Shown here: in pieces, positions 35,431-44,821 of the stretch
Numbering within the stretch: position 1 is the stretch's first letter
How the letters are laid out: every line of letters begins with the position of its first letter
Assembly (NCBI GenBank): GCA_964565415.1
Contig: CAZMEX010000008.1
Span: 1 to 64,000, forward strand
Reading direction: 5' to 3'
DNA from: JAIOSM01 sp964565415
Lineage (GTDB): Bacteria; Desulfobacterota; Desulfobacteria; Desulfobacterales; Desulfobacteraceae
Length of the DNA stretch: 64,000 nucleotides
The notes under the pieces: model-generated
What the model was told of the DNA's origin: nothing
The model's input: the letters and a program-made list of their open reading frames with translations, nothing else
The model's database searches: none
Translations under genes and position numbers: made by a program

Positions 35431-37311
35431 CTATTCGACCACTAGCTTCTGCCCGGGATAAATCTTACTCTGTTTTGTTAAAGAGTTCAATATTAGAAAT
35501 CGTTTTAAGCTCATGTTATGTCTCTTTGCTATTAAAAATGGGCTGTCTCCGGATTTAACCCAATAATTTGCCATCCCTTGACCAGATGCAGATGGGCGAA
35601 TACTCTTGGAAGAGGGGATGTAAAGTATCTGGTTGATATAAAGATGTGTGGAGTTGATTTTGCTTGCAGCCATGATTTTTCTGGTGGTTGTGTTGTGTTT
35701 CCTTGCAATAATCCAGAGGTTGTCACCGCTTTTCACTCTATATTTCAGCTTTTCCCCTGGTGGTATAATAACAGGTTTGCTTTGAACAACTCTTGTTTCT
35801 ACAGTTGCACCTGCACCTGAATATGGTACTTTAAGTCGTTTACCTGCAACAATAAGGTGTCTTCTGCCAATATTATTCAAGTATGAAAGTTTGCGTATTG
35901 AAGTGTGATATTTTCTGGCAATCCTTGACAAAGTTTCACCTCTTTGAACACGATGAAAAGCATATCTTTTAGGTGCTGAATATGAGGTTTTTATCTTATC
36001 TAATTTTGCTACAAAGGTTTTAGCAAAGCTTGTTGGTATTTTTAATTCATACTCTTCCGGTGGTAATAAGGCAAGCCTCAGCTCGGGGTTTAAGAACTTT
36101 AAGACATCTGTCTCTGCACCGATTTCTTTTGCAATATCAGCAAGTCTTACCTGTTTATTAATCGTAAAAACTTTATATTTAACAGGTTTAAATGTTTTAT
36201 CAATATCAATATTATATTTTTTAAGGTTATTCATAATATATAGGGTCGCAAGAAAACGGGGAACATATCTTGAGGTTTCCCTGGGGAGCTGCTGATATAG
36301 ATCCCAGAAATTATCAAGGTAGTTTATTCTCTGGTTTCTGATTATTCTTAAAACCCTTGATTCTCCGCAATTATATGCAGCAAGAGCAGTTGTCCAGTCT
36401 CCAAATATATTATGGAGCTCTTTTAAGTATGCTATGGCAGCATTTGTAGCTTTTTTTGGATCCAATCGTTCATCTATGTGGTAGTTTCTCTTAAGACCGA
36501 ATTTATATCCTGTGGAGGGTATAAACTGCCATAGACCAAGAGCTCTTGCCGAAGAGAATGCCCGAATTTTAAATCCACTTTCAACCAGGGGCAGCCATGA
36601 TAACTCTTCGGGAAGGCCTGCTTTTTTTAACTGGGACACCATGTATGGACGAAAATGAAGGGAACGTTGTAAAGACTCTGTAAAAAACTGCCGTTCATTT
36701 TGTGTAAATCTTTTTATCTCTCTTTTGACATGCTGGTTCATTATAATTGGGATTGCATCATGCTTTCCATTGACCACAATATGACGGGATGCATAAATTT
36801 CCAGAATTCTTTTTGAGATCATATATCTTAAATCATCTTTTTGCTGATCTATTTCAGGTGGCAGATCGGTTTTGATTTTCAAGATTGTTTGATAGGCTTT
36901 ATCAAGATTATCAAGGGCTTTATTCAGATCTCCCTCGTCCCACATTTTCTGGGCAAGCCTGTATATCTGCAGGGCATGGTCAATATTGTTCTGATTCTTT
37001 ACAAGAATTTCAGCAGCATTGTTCTTTATAGTTCTATCTTCATCTATCTTTTTTATTTCAGCAGGGTTATCATCTGTATCAGCAATATCATTTCCAATAA
37101 TGGCTCCATCAGTTGGTTCTGTATTGATGGATTCTTCAGTAATTGTGCTTAAGTCATCTGATGCATTACCCTTCTGGATAGTTTTAGTCGTATTAGCATA
37201 CTTATCAGTATTGTCAGCTGACTTTGCAGTCCAAGAGGTAAAATCCAGGTGTTGACATGCCCCAATAAATATGGACAGGGTAATAATTAAAACAAGCTTT
37301 ATATTTTTCAT
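35431..37311 (-). CDS. Lipoprotein lytic transglycosylase, MltD-like, with LysM repeats
   Basis: Protein of 626 residues from ATG 37311, selected because it opens with a lipoprotein signal peptide: MKNIKLVLIITLSIFIGAC, lipobox Cys at 19. A low-complexity Asp/Asn/Thr region follows, then a helical part. The SLT domain (about 245-350) has catalytic Glu in PLVESGFK, then SARALGLWQF, and AAYNCGESRV. Three LysM repeats lie at the end (about 440-490, 515-560, 580-626), each with a GDN/GET-type start. It cleaves peptidoglycan to anhydromuropeptides from the outer-membrane inner face. It is a single gene between tRNA-Arg and the M48 protease. Confidence 0.93.
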   Translation of the reverse strand: MKNIKLVLIITLSIFIGACQHLDFTSWTAKSADNTDKYANTTKTIQKGNASDDLSTITEESINTEPTDGAIIGNDIADTDDNPAEIKKIDEDRTIKNNAAEILVKNQNNIDHALQIYRLAQKMWDEGDLNKALDNLDKAYQTILKIKTDLPPEIDQQKDDLRYMISKRILEIYASRHIVVNGKHDAIPIIMNQHVKREIKRFTQNERQFFTESLQRSLHFRPYMVSQLKKAGLPEELSWLPLVESGFKIRAFSSARALGLWQFIPSTGYKFGLKRNYHIDERLDPKKATNAAIAYLKELHNIFGDWTTALAAYNCGESRVLRIIRNQRINYLDNFWDLYQQLPRETSRYVPRFLATLYIMNNLKKYNIDIDKTFKPVKYKVFTINKQVRLADIAKEIGAETDVLKFLNPELRLALLPPEEYELKIPTSFAKTFVAKLDKIKTSYSAPKRYAFHRVQRGETLSRIARKYHTSIRKLSYLNNIGRRHLIVAGKRLKVPYSGAGATVETRVVQSKPVIIPPGEKLKYRVKSGDNLWIIARKHNTTTRKIMAASKINSTHLYINQILYIPSSKSIRPSASGQGMANYWVKSGDSPFLIAKRHNMSLKRFLILNSLTKQSKIYPGQKLVVE

Positions 37312-37506
37312 GCAATTGCTTTCTAAATAATTGATATTAACATAATATTTTTTTAGCAAATGTAAACAATTGTATACATGATGTCAAGCATATAACTGCA
37401 ATATGAATATTTATCAGAAGAGCAGACTGATTTAAACCGAGCAATACAAAAAGGTCATATACCGGTATGATGTATGATGGGAGTTACTGACAACTATTCT
37501 GAAAGT

Positions 37507-38937
37507 TTATTGGGTTTCAAGCTCTTTTATCTCTTTAAGAATCAAATTGGCTTTTTCCACCTGTTTTTTATTTGAAAGAGTCTCCAGAGCTTTTATAAGG
37601 TGAGTGCGTGCATTTTTATTGTTTTTTATCTCAAAGTAGTATTGCCCCAGAAAGTAATGTTTAAGTCCCGGATTGTTCTCCCTGCTGTATATTTTTGCCA
37701 TATAATAGTATACTTTTGGAATAACCATTGCCGGGCTATCTATTACATTTGCTAAATTGGATTTTGCCTCTTTATAATTGCCAAGTTCTACTTGAGCCTG
37801 ACCCAGCAAATAGAGAGCTGACGTTTTGACACCAGGATTGTCTTTAATATTTTTTAGAATGTTAACAGCCTTTTGCGCCTCACCCTCCTGGAGATAGAGA
37901 TTGCTTATTTCAAGCAGTATCAAAGGATCAAAGAGTTTTTTTGCCAGAGCTTTTTTTAAATGTACCTTTGCCTTGTCAAATTGCAGTTGTTTTATCAGAG
38001 CAAGGGCAAATCCGTAATGGTATGCTGCATTATCAGGCTCTTTTTTTAAAAGCCGGGAAAATATTTTATTTGCATGGCTGCTCTCTTTATACAGACCAAC
38101 AATTCGATACTTGATCATTTCAAAGTTATAGCGTTCATTGCGGGCTTCTTGTGCTGATACAGGTTTTTTCTCCCTTTGATAGTTTGCATTCATTATTTCA
38201 AGGGATTGGATTCTTTTTGCAGAACCCGGGTGGGTTTTTAAATAATCAGGAATATTTTCAGTGCCATAAAAATCTGCGGCTCTTATTTTTTTTAAGCTTG
38301 TTTTCAGTCCTGTTGGGGAAAAACTGGTTTTTGTTAAATATTCAAATCCTTTCTGGTCTGCTTCTGTCTCATGCTCTCGTGTATATGTCAGCATGGCACT
38401 GTGTCCGGCAGCAAGTGCTCCCATGGCAAGACCCTGGCCCAGATCTCCATCTGCCTTGCTCCCAATAAGAACACCTGCTATGACTCCTGCTAAAGTTGCA
38501 ATATTTACGATTTTACTTTTGTCAATCAATTGTGAAATGTGTCTGTTGGCAGCATGGGCAGTTTCATGGGCAATAATCCCGGCAAGCTCATCAATAGTAT
38601 CAAGGGATGTGATAAGCCCTCTGTTTATAAATATATTTGCACCTGGAGTGGCAAAGGCATTAAAACCATCCACATCAAAAACAAAAAATGAATATTTAAA
38701 TGGCTGGGGTGGTAACTTTGAGACAATCTCATCCCCGATGTTTTGAACCAGGCTTGAAATAATTGGGTCTTTAATAATAAGTCCGCTGTTTCTCATTTGC
38801 TTCATATATTTTTTTGCAAGTTTTTTCTCTTTACCAATGGTCATTGCATGGACCTGGGGTGAAAAACAGATAGAAGTTGCAAAGATATAAAAAAGGCAGA
38901 CAAGCAAGCTTACTAAATTATTTATTATCTTTAAAAT
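37507..38937 (-). CDS. M48 metalloprotease with TPR repeats (BepA/YfgC-like), possible AUU start
   Basis: Protein of 476 residues. Zinc motif HETAHAANRH and the downstream Glu in ETEADQKGFEYL mark the M48 peptidase; the C-terminal 200 residues contain TPR repeats (DNAAYHYGFALALIK and others). BepA-like proteins proof-read outer-membrane protein assembly in the periplasm. The N-terminal signal peptide runs from LKIINNLVSLLVCLFYIFAT to VHA. The start at 38937 is AUU, chosen because GGAG lies 9 nt upstream and the codon is one base after the permease stop. The only in-frame ATG, at 38985, has no ribosome site and adds 16 residues that overlap the permease. It is the last gene of the ABC operon by position. 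Confidence 0.85.
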   Translation of the reverse strand: MLKIINNLVSLLVCLFYIFATSICFSPQVHAMTIGKEKKLAKKYMKQMRNSGLIIKDPIISSLVQNIGDEIVSKLPPQPFKYSFFVFDVDGFNAFATPGANIFINRGLITSLDTIDELAGIIAHETAHAANRHISQLIDKSKIVNIATLAGVIAGVLIGSKADGDLGQGLAMGALAAGHSAMLTYTREHETEADQKGFEYLTKTSFSPTGLKTSLKKIRAADFYGTENIPDYLKTHPGSAKRIQSLEIMNANYQREKKPVSAQEARNERYNFEMIKYRIVGLYKESSHANKIFSRLLKKEPDNAAYHYGFALALIKQLQFDKAKVHLKKALAKKLFDPLILLEISNLYLQEGEAQKAVNILKNIKDNPGVKTSALYLLGQAQVELGNYKEAKSNLANVIDSPAMVIPKVYYYMAKIYSRENNPGLKHYFLGQYYFEIKNNKNARTHLIKALETLSNKKQVEKANLILKEIKELETQ

Positions 38938-38938
38938 A

Positions 38939-39859
38939 TTACCTCTCTCCTCTTTTATAAGGTTCTCCAAGTTTTGCAGGGGCATTAAGTTTTTTGGAAT
39001 CTTTCAAACTTATTGCAAGCAAAACTATGAGAGTTGTTGCATAGGGAAGCATGGCAAGAAAGTTTGGTGATATTCCCAGGGGTTGCAATAGATACTGGAG
39101 TACAAAAATACCGCCAAATAGAAATGATGCAAAAATTGCTTTGCCAGGGTTCCAGAGAGCAAAAATTGTAAGAGCAATGGCGATCCATCCACGTCCTGCT
39201 GTCATACCTTCGATCCATGACTTGCTGTAGGAAATTGAAAGATGGGCTCCTGCCATGGCTGAAAAACCTCCACCAATGAGTATACATACATATCTTATCA
39301 ATGAGACATTGACCCCGTGGGTTTCTGTAGCACCGGGGTTTTCTCCGGTGGAGCGCACTTTTATGCCAAATCGTGTACGTTCCAGAAAAAACCATGCTAT
39401 CAATGCAAGTATAATTGCCAGGTAGAAAAAAGGGCTCTGATTGAAAAAGATTTTTCCGGCCAAGGGAATGTCAGAAAAAAATGGAATGGCATAGGCATTC
39501 ATTTTTATTGCAAGGGGTTTGCCAATATATGGCTTTCCAATCATACCTGAGACACCTAAACCAAGCATGGTAAGGGCAAGCCCAGAGACCACCTGGTTTG
39601 CCTGTAAAGTAACAGAAGCAAAGGCGTGTATTAATGAGATAACCATCCCTGCAACTATTGCAGCACCAACTCCAAGCCATGGCTGGCCTGTTATAAAGGT
39701 TACAATAAATGCTACAACTGCTCCCACTGACATCACTCCTTCAACACCTAAATTGAGGATGCCGGAGCGCTCACAGATTATTTCACCCACTGTGGCAAGC
39801 AGCAGAGGGGTGCCTGCTATCATGGTGCGCTGCAGCACGGAAATGATTATATCTTCCAT
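38939..39859 (-). CDS. ABC transporter permease, BMP/nucleoside type (YufQ/NupQ-like)
   Basis: Protein of 306 residues, all hydrophobic, with about eight to ten helices. Motifs near the N-terminus LGVEGVMSVGAVVAFI and STGENPGATETHGVNV (the cytoplasmic EAA-like loop) match the second permease of BMP-family importers. It is the fourth gene of a leftward set BMP-ATPase-permease-permease. It ends 1 base before the M48 protease start. Confidence 0.93.
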   Translation of the reverse strand: MEDIIISVLQRTMIAGTPLLLATVGEIICERSGILNLGVEGVMSVGAVVAFIVTFITGQPWLGVGAAIVAGMVISLIHAFASVTLQANQVVSGLALTMLGLGVSGMIGKPYIGKPLAIKMNAYAIPFFSDIPLAGKIFFNQSPFFYLAIILALIAWFFLERTRFGIKVRSTGENPGATETHGVNVSLIRYVCILIGGGFSAMAGAHLSISYSKSWIEGMTAGRGWIAIALTIFALWNPGKAIFASFLFGGIFVLQYLLQPLGISPNFLAMLPYATTLIVLLAISLKDSKKLNAPAKLGEPYKRGER

Positions 39860-39884
39860 TCTTTAAATTCCTATTTTAAATCCT

Positions 39885-40964
39885 TTAGCTTTTTTGAATT
39901 CTCATCTTGTTTTTCAAAAAGAAATCTCCCATTATCAGGAAAATAAGTAAAGTGCCATTTACAATCTGTACTGTTGCCGCAGGAAGTCCTAAAGAGATTT
40001 GTATTGCATCGCCACCCACAATAATGCCCGCAAAAAAGATGCCGGATACTATGGTGTACAGAGGATTAAGCTTTGCAAGCCAGGCAACAATTATTGCTGT
40101 AAATCCATATCCTGACGAAATAGATGCAGGATAGCCAAGATAGTGGTGGATACCTGCAATTTCGCCGACTCCTGCAACTCCTGCTGCCCCACCGCTTATC
40201 ACCATAACAAGGGCAGTTGTTTTAAAAAAATTTATTCCTGCATATTTTCCTGCATCAGGGTTCTCTCCTACAACCCTCACCTCATAGCCGAATTTGGTTC
40301 TGTAAACTATGATGCAAAGAGCAATTGCAAATAAGATCGTTATAATCAAGGTTGCATAGTGTATTCTTGATCCTGGAATAACATTTAGTATGGCTGAAGA
40401 GGGAAGATCATTTGTTCCGGGGAATCCAAAGCGTTCAGAACCTTTCCAGGGACCTACAATGAGCATGGTTATAAATTCTGCACATATATAATTTAACATT
40501 AATGTTGAGATTACTTCATTAATGGAATATTTGATTTTCAATATTGCCGGAATAATTCCGCATATGGAACCTCCAATAAAGCCTGCAGCAAACATCAAGG
40601 GGACAATAATATACCCGGGAAGCATCTGTCCAAAGAGAAGGGCAACCCATGTTCCAAAAAGAGCGCCCATAAGAAGCTGACCTTCAGCTCCTATATTCCA
40701 GAATTTTGCCCTGAATGCAAAGGTGAGCCCGGTTCCAATAAGTATCAGGGGGATGGCTTTGGTTAATGTCTCTTTTAAACCGTATATTGTTCCAAAAGAG
40801 TCTGTAAATATTTTGGAAATAGCAAAAAAAGGGTTTACTTTGCAGATTAAAAAGATAATACCAACGGCAACAACTCCTGTAAAAAGAGAGAGTATATTGG
40901 TAAGAAGAGAGCGTGTTTTTGTTATATTTTCTCTAGTGCTTATTTTTATTTTAAGCATAATCAA
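39885..40964 (-). CDS. ABC transporter permease, BMP/nucleoside type (YufP/NupP-like)
   Basis: Protein of 359 residues with about nine transmembrane helices after a short Lys-rich N-terminus (MIMLKIKIS); the second Met at residue 3 is an equally good start. The motif NIGAEGQLLMGALFGT and the loop VVGENPDAGKYAGINF are characteristic. The start overlaps the ATPase gene by 14 bases, so the two are coupled. It pairs with the smaller permease downstream to form the pore. Confidence 0.92.
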   Translation of the reverse strand: MIMLKIKISTRENITKTRSLLTNILSLFTGVVAVGIIFLICKVNPFFAISKIFTDSFGTIYGLKETLTKAIPLILIGTGLTFAFRAKFWNIGAEGQLLMGALFGTWVALLFGQMLPGYIIVPLMFAAGFIGGSICGIIPAILKIKYSINEVISTLMLNYICAEFITMLIVGPWKGSERFGFPGTNDLPSSAILNVIPGSRIHYATLIITILFAIALCIIVYRTKFGYEVRVVGENPDAGKYAGINFFKTTALVMVISGGAAGVAGVGEIAGIHHYLGYPASISSGYGFTAIIVAWLAKLNPLYTIVSGIFFAGIIVGGDAIQISLGLPAATVQIVNGTLLIFLIMGDFFLKNKMRIQKS

Positions 40965-42468
40965 GTGATCCTGCCATCAAAAGCCCAATATCAGAAAGCC
41001 TTTTATCATCAGCATCAAGGATTGCTGTGAACCTGCCTTCAAATATAACAGCTATTTTGTCACATAATTCAAATATTTCATCCAGATCTTCTGAAAACAA
41101 CAAGATAGCACCCCCAAGTTTTCTTCTTTCTAAAAGTTGTTCCCGCAAATATTGTGTTGCTCCAACATCAAGTCCATATGTCGGGTGTGAAGCAACTAAA
41201 AGTGAAGGCTCTTCGCTTATCTCTCTTCCTAAAATAAGTTTTTGTATGTTCCCGCCGGAAAGATTTCTTATTTCAGTGTTGATTGATGGAGCTGAAACAT
41301 TAAACTTATTTATAAGTTCTCTGGTATGCTCTTTAATCTTATTGTATTGGAGGAATGATTTATTGGAATACTTATCAAGGTGATGCTGCTTTAAAATTGC
41401 ATTATCATAAAGAAAAAGCCCCGGAGCTATTCCAAATTTTATACGTTCTTCAGGGACATGGGATACTCCATTGTCAAATATTTTTCTTGGAGATATGTTT
41501 GTAATGTCTTTGCCTTTGATTTCTACCCTGCCGGATGCAACAGGTCTGATCCCGGTGATTGATTCTGCAAGCTCTTTTTGTCCATTGCCTGCAACGCCTG
41601 CAATACCAAAGATTTCTCCCTGGTGAATTTTAAAAGAGATATTGTTTAATGCTGGCAGACCTTTGTCATCAAGTACACTGATATTATCAACGTTCAGGAT
41701 GGACCTGCCTCTTTTCACCTTCTCTTTTCTGATGTTAAAGATAACATCTCTTCCAATCATCATTCTGGCAAGACTTTTTTTGTCGGTTTTATCTGTCTTG
41801 GCACTTCCGATTATTTCACCTTTGCGCAGCACAATGACCCTGTCGCAGATATCCATTATTTCATCTAACTTGTGGGAGATGAGGATTATCATATGGCCTT
41901 GTTGTTTCATGTCATTGAGAATTGAAAAAAGCTCTTTTGCCTCAAGGGGGGTAAGCACTGATGTTGGTTCGTCTAAAATAAGGAGATCAGCACCATTTAA
42001 CAAAGCCTTGATTATTTCAATCCTCTGCTGCTCTCCTGCTGAGAGCTGCCATACTTTTTTTGAAAGATTGATGGTAAATTTAAATTTTTTTGAGAATTCA
42101 AGAATTTTCTCTTTAATTTTAAGTTTAGGGAAGAAAAAAGGTGTTTTCCTGTATCCCAATGCAATATTTTCAATAACTGAGTGGTTTTGAATCAGCATAA
42201 AATGTTGGTGGACCATGCCGATTCCATGTTCAATAGATGCAAGGGGGGAGTTGATTTTAATTGTTCTATTGTTTATTTTAATTTTACCTGAGTCTGGCTG
42301 ATAAAGACCATACAGGATATTCATAAGAGTTGTTTTGCCTGCACCATTTTCGCCAAGAAGACCTAATATCTCCCCGGATTTTATCTGCAGGTTTAACTCT
42401 TTGTTGGCAAAAATGCCTTGAAATGATTTGGAGATATTTATCATTTCAAGGCTTTTAATTTTTCTCAT
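40951..42468 (-). CDS. ABC transporter ATPase, two nucleotide-binding domains (YufO/NupO-like)
   Basis: Protein of 505 residues with two fused ATPase domains, as in sugar and nucleoside importers. Domain 1: Walker A GENGAGKTTLMN, signature LSAGEQQRIEI, Walker B LLILDEPT. Domain 2 has the degenerate P-loop GVAGNGQKELAES, signature LSGGNIQKLIL, and PSLLVASHPTYGLDVGA. The degenerate second site is normal in this family. It drives import through the two permeases with the BMP protein. Confidence 0.95.
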   Translation of the reverse strand: MRKIKSLEMINISKSFQGIFANKELNLQIKSGEILGLLGENGAGKTTLMNILYGLYQPDSGKIKINNRTIKINSPLASIEHGIGMVHQHFMLIQNHSVIENIALGYRKTPFFFPKLKIKEKILEFSKKFKFTINLSKKVWQLSAGEQQRIEIIKALLNGADLLILDEPTSVLTPLEAKELFSILNDMKQQGHMIILISHKLDEIMDICDRVIVLRKGEIIGSAKTDKTDKKSLARMMIGRDVIFNIRKEKVKRGRSILNVDNISVLDDKGLPALNNISFKIHQGEIFGIAGVAGNGQKELAESITGIRPVASGRVEIKGKDITNISPRKIFDNGVSHVPEERIKFGIAPGLFLYDNAILKQHHLDKYSNKSFLQYNKIKEHTRELINKFNVSAPSINTEIRNLSGGNIQKLILGREISEEPSLLVASHPTYGLDVGATQYLREQLLERRKLGGAILLFSEDLDEIFELCDKIAVIFEGRFTAILDADDKRLSDIGLLMAGSLDYA

Positions 42469-42472
42469 GGGT

Positions 42473-42490
42473 ATATTTGTATTTACAAAT
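42473..42490. other. Short hairpin between BMP and ATPase genes
   Basis: ATTTGTA at 42475-42481 pairs with TACAAAT at 42484-42490 around two T residues, in the 28-base gap. It could partially stop transcription and let the binding protein be made in excess. AT-rich stems are weak, so this is tentative. Confidence 0.3.
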
Positions 42491-42496
42491 AAAATA

Positions 42497-43699
42497 TTAT
42501 TTTGGGATTGATCCTTCTACGTTGTCAACATAATACATGATCGATAAAAGCTCACCTTTGGTAGCTCTTGTTCCCTTTTTAATCTTAATTGTACCTTGGT
42601 TATCTTTTATAGGACCTTCAAAGGGATCAAAAACATCAACACCTTTTTTCATCTGTTCATATCGTTTAACAACCAGATCCAGAGCAGAAATTTTACCAAA
42701 CTCCTTTGAATTGACCATGGCTTTTTTTAAGGCATCAACAAATTTTGGATTTATAATTTCATCGGGGCTTCCTCCCAGCATTGCAGCTTTTTCCTTGGCA
42801 AGCCACCAGATGTCTTTGTTGGTCCATGTGCCATCTTTTATGCTTTTAAGTATTTTAACATATATTCCACCCCAGTCCATTAATTGACCTGATACTACAG
42901 AGTCGACACCATAGGCCTGCATGGGGCTGTAATGGCTGAAGGTATAAATTTGTTTCCCCATTTCAGAATGTTCCTGTCCAACTTCGATAACAGCAGGTGT
43001 ATCCTCGGTAAATGCCAGGGCATCACAACCTTCTGCAATAAGTGCCTGGGCTGCTTCTTTTGCTTTATCAGGACCATACCATGCATAGGTCCATCTTACA
43101 TGAACTTTTGCATCGGGGTTAACAGCCTTTAGACCCAGGGCATAGGCATTTATGTGGCGTACAAGTTCTGGAATGGGAAAGGCTGCAACATAACCTATTT
43201 TATCTGTTTTTGTAAGCGCACCTGCCATGATTCCATTGAGATAGTACATCTGGTAAAGATCACCAAAATATGTTCCCACGTTTGCTGATCGTTTGAACCC
43301 TGAACAGTGCATGAATATTTTATCAGGATATTTAACACCTGCTGCAACAGTATCATTCATATAGCCAAAACTGGTTGTGAATACAACATCACAATTCTGC
43401 TCCTGTACGAGTCTGTCAATTATTCTTGCACTATCTGCTTCTGATACTGATTCAACAATAACTGTTTTAAGCCACGGCAGCTGTTTTTCAGCAAATTTTC
43501 TTCCCTGATCATGGGCATGGGACCATCCATAATCTCCCACAGGACCAACATAAATGAATCCTGCCTTTAAAGCTTTCTCTTGTGGTGCTACTGCTTTTTC
43601 TTCTGTCACCACATCTTTAGGTGAAATTACTTTCAAATAGAGAAAAGCTAATAATAGACATAGAATTATTAGTCCTAAAATAATATACAATTTTTTCAT
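42497..43699 (-). CDS. BMP-family substrate-binding protein (PnrA/NupN-like)
   Basis: Protein of 400 residues of the basic membrane protein (Med/PnrA) family, which binds nucleosides or similar ligands. It starts MKKLYIILGLIILCLLLAF and has one hydrophobic N-terminal segment; the Cys14 context (IILC) lacks the small residue at -1, so a lipobox is doubtful and a signal anchor is likely. The periplasmic domain contains GFIYVGPVGDYGWSHAHDQG at about 48-67 and HCSGFKRSANVGTYF. It is first in the operon after GGAGCCTTG. The ligand is probably a purine nucleoside by family; this is not proved. Confidence 0.9.
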   Translation of the reverse strand: MKKLYIILGLIILCLLLAFLYLKVISPKDVVTEEKAVAPQEKALKAGFIYVGPVGDYGWSHAHDQGRKFAEKQLPWLKTVIVESVSEADSARIIDRLVQEQNCDVVFTTSFGYMNDTVAAGVKYPDKIFMHCSGFKRSANVGTYFGDLYQMYYLNGIMAGALTKTDKIGYVAAFPIPELVRHINAYALGLKAVNPDAKVHVRWTYAWYGPDKAKEAAQALIAEGCDALAFTEDTPAVIEVGQEHSEMGKQIYTFSHYSPMQAYGVDSVVSGQLMDWGGIYVKILKSIKDGTWTNKDIWWLAKEKAAMLGGSPDEIINPKFVDALKKAMVNSKEFGKISALDLVVKRYEQMKKGVDVFDPFEGPIKDNQGTIKIKKGTRATKGELLSIMYYVDNVEGSIPK

Positions 43700-43859
43700 T
43701 TCAAGGCTCCTTATTATCCTTATTGTTAAAAATCAATATAATACGTAAGTCTGATTTTATAGTCAATAATATTAGCACGGTAAAATATTTTTATCGACAT
43801 GCTTCAATAATTATGATTAAATATTTATTTTGTAATTTTAAGCTGGCTGGAGAAAAAAA

Positions 43860-44303
43860 ATGAGTCAAAATATGGAGCTTTTAAATAGAGTTGATATCTT
43901 TCAATCTTTGGATGATAATATCAAAATCAAATTTCTGGATATTATGGAGAAGGTGAGTGTCCATGCAGGGGAAGATGTTGCTGTTAAAGGTGGGCAGGGT
44001 TTTTACTTTTTCATCCTTGTCTGGGGTACAGCAATCTTGTCTTTTGACGATGGAAAAGCTGTTGTTTTCAATGAGTCTGGAGATTTTATTGGTTTTGAAA
44101 TGCTCTTGGCACAGGGTAAATACAAAGCAACCTTAACATCTTTAACAGATAGTGATATTTTATTTGTTGACTACAGTAAATTTCTTGAAATAATTCAGGA
44201 GGATTCCTCAATGGCTGAGAGTATGAGGAGTCGGTGGGAAGCTTTTCTTTTAAAAAAAGCTCCCTTTGTTGAAAAACTTGATTTGTTCAGGAACCAGATT
44301 TAA
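43860..44303 (+). CDS. Cyclic nucleotide-binding-domain protein
   Basis: Protein of 147 residues with the Crp-type beta-barrel: LNRVDIFQSLDDNIKIKFLD, then FYFFILVWGTAILSFDDGK and GDFIGFEMLLAQ. There is no helix-turn-helix, so it is not a direct DNA regulator of the Crp type. The usual phosphate-binding GEx(2)AL is not clear; here it reads GFEML. It is first in a small rightward set with OadG and OadB. It may control the Na+ pump by binding a nucleotide or a partner. Confidence 0.75.
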   Translation: MSQNMELLNRVDIFQSLDDNIKIKFLDIMEKVSVHAGEDVAVKGGQGFYFFILVWGTAILSFDDGKAVVFNESGDFIGFEMLLAQGKYKATLTSLTDSDILFVDYSKFLEIIQEDSSMAESMRSRWEAFLLKKAPFVEKLDLFRNQI

Positions 44304-44319
44304 TAAATGGAGGGGAAAA

Positions 44320-44748
44320 TTGTACGGATTAGATGCAATCAACGCAAATAATGGATGGTCAATAGCAGCAGTAGGTATTATTATTGTCTTTGCAGGCCTG
44401 GTAAGTCTCTCTTTAATAATTTCACAACTTCACAGGGTATTGACTTTTATTGAGGACCCTAAAAAATTTGCATTTTTCAGCCCAAAGAAAAACAGTGATA
44501 TAAAAGAGCAGTATACTCTTACATCTTTATCAAATAATCAGAAACAGTCAGCAAAACAGATTTTTCTACTAATAAAAACTATGGATGACCACTTTTCACT
44601 GTCCAAACTTATAGGTCTTGCTGAAATAACAAATCTTGGAAAACCTTATAATAATATTAATACCCTGATTGATTCAGGCATTATTGAACCTGATGCAGAA
44701 GGTTATTTCCTGCTGAATGAGGAACGTTATAAAAAATTAACAATCTGA
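44320..44748 (+). CDS. OadG-like gamma subunit of Na+-pump decarboxylase
   Basis: Protein of 142 residues from TTG 44320, chosen because TGGAGGGG lies right upstream; the longer ATG frame overlaps the previous gene. The N-terminal helix WSIAAVGIIIVFAGLVSLSL and the SQLHRVL stretch are typical of OadG, the small membrane subunit that holds the complex together. The C-terminal half is soluble and unusual for OadG: LSLSKLIGLAEITNLGKPY style winged-helix-like residues at about 85-140. Part of cNMP protein-oadG-oadB. Confidence 0.72.
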   Translation: MYGLDAINANNGWSIAAVGIIIVFAGLVSLSLIISQLHRVLTFIEDPKKFAFFSPKKNSDIKEQYTLTSLSNNQKQSAKQIFLLIKTMDDHFSLSKLIGLAEITNLGKPYNNINTLIDSGIIEPDAEGYFLLNEERYKKLTI

Positions 44749-44821
44749 AATAAAAATCTCTCATTTTTGCGGGTTATGTAAATTAAGATATAAAAAAAGA
44801 TAATGTAGATAAGGAATATAT

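Noticed and set aside
42475..42490. Terminator between BMP and ATPase genes
   Set aside because: The stem is AT-only except one pair and no T-tract follows on the minus strand, so it was kept only as a weak hairpin.
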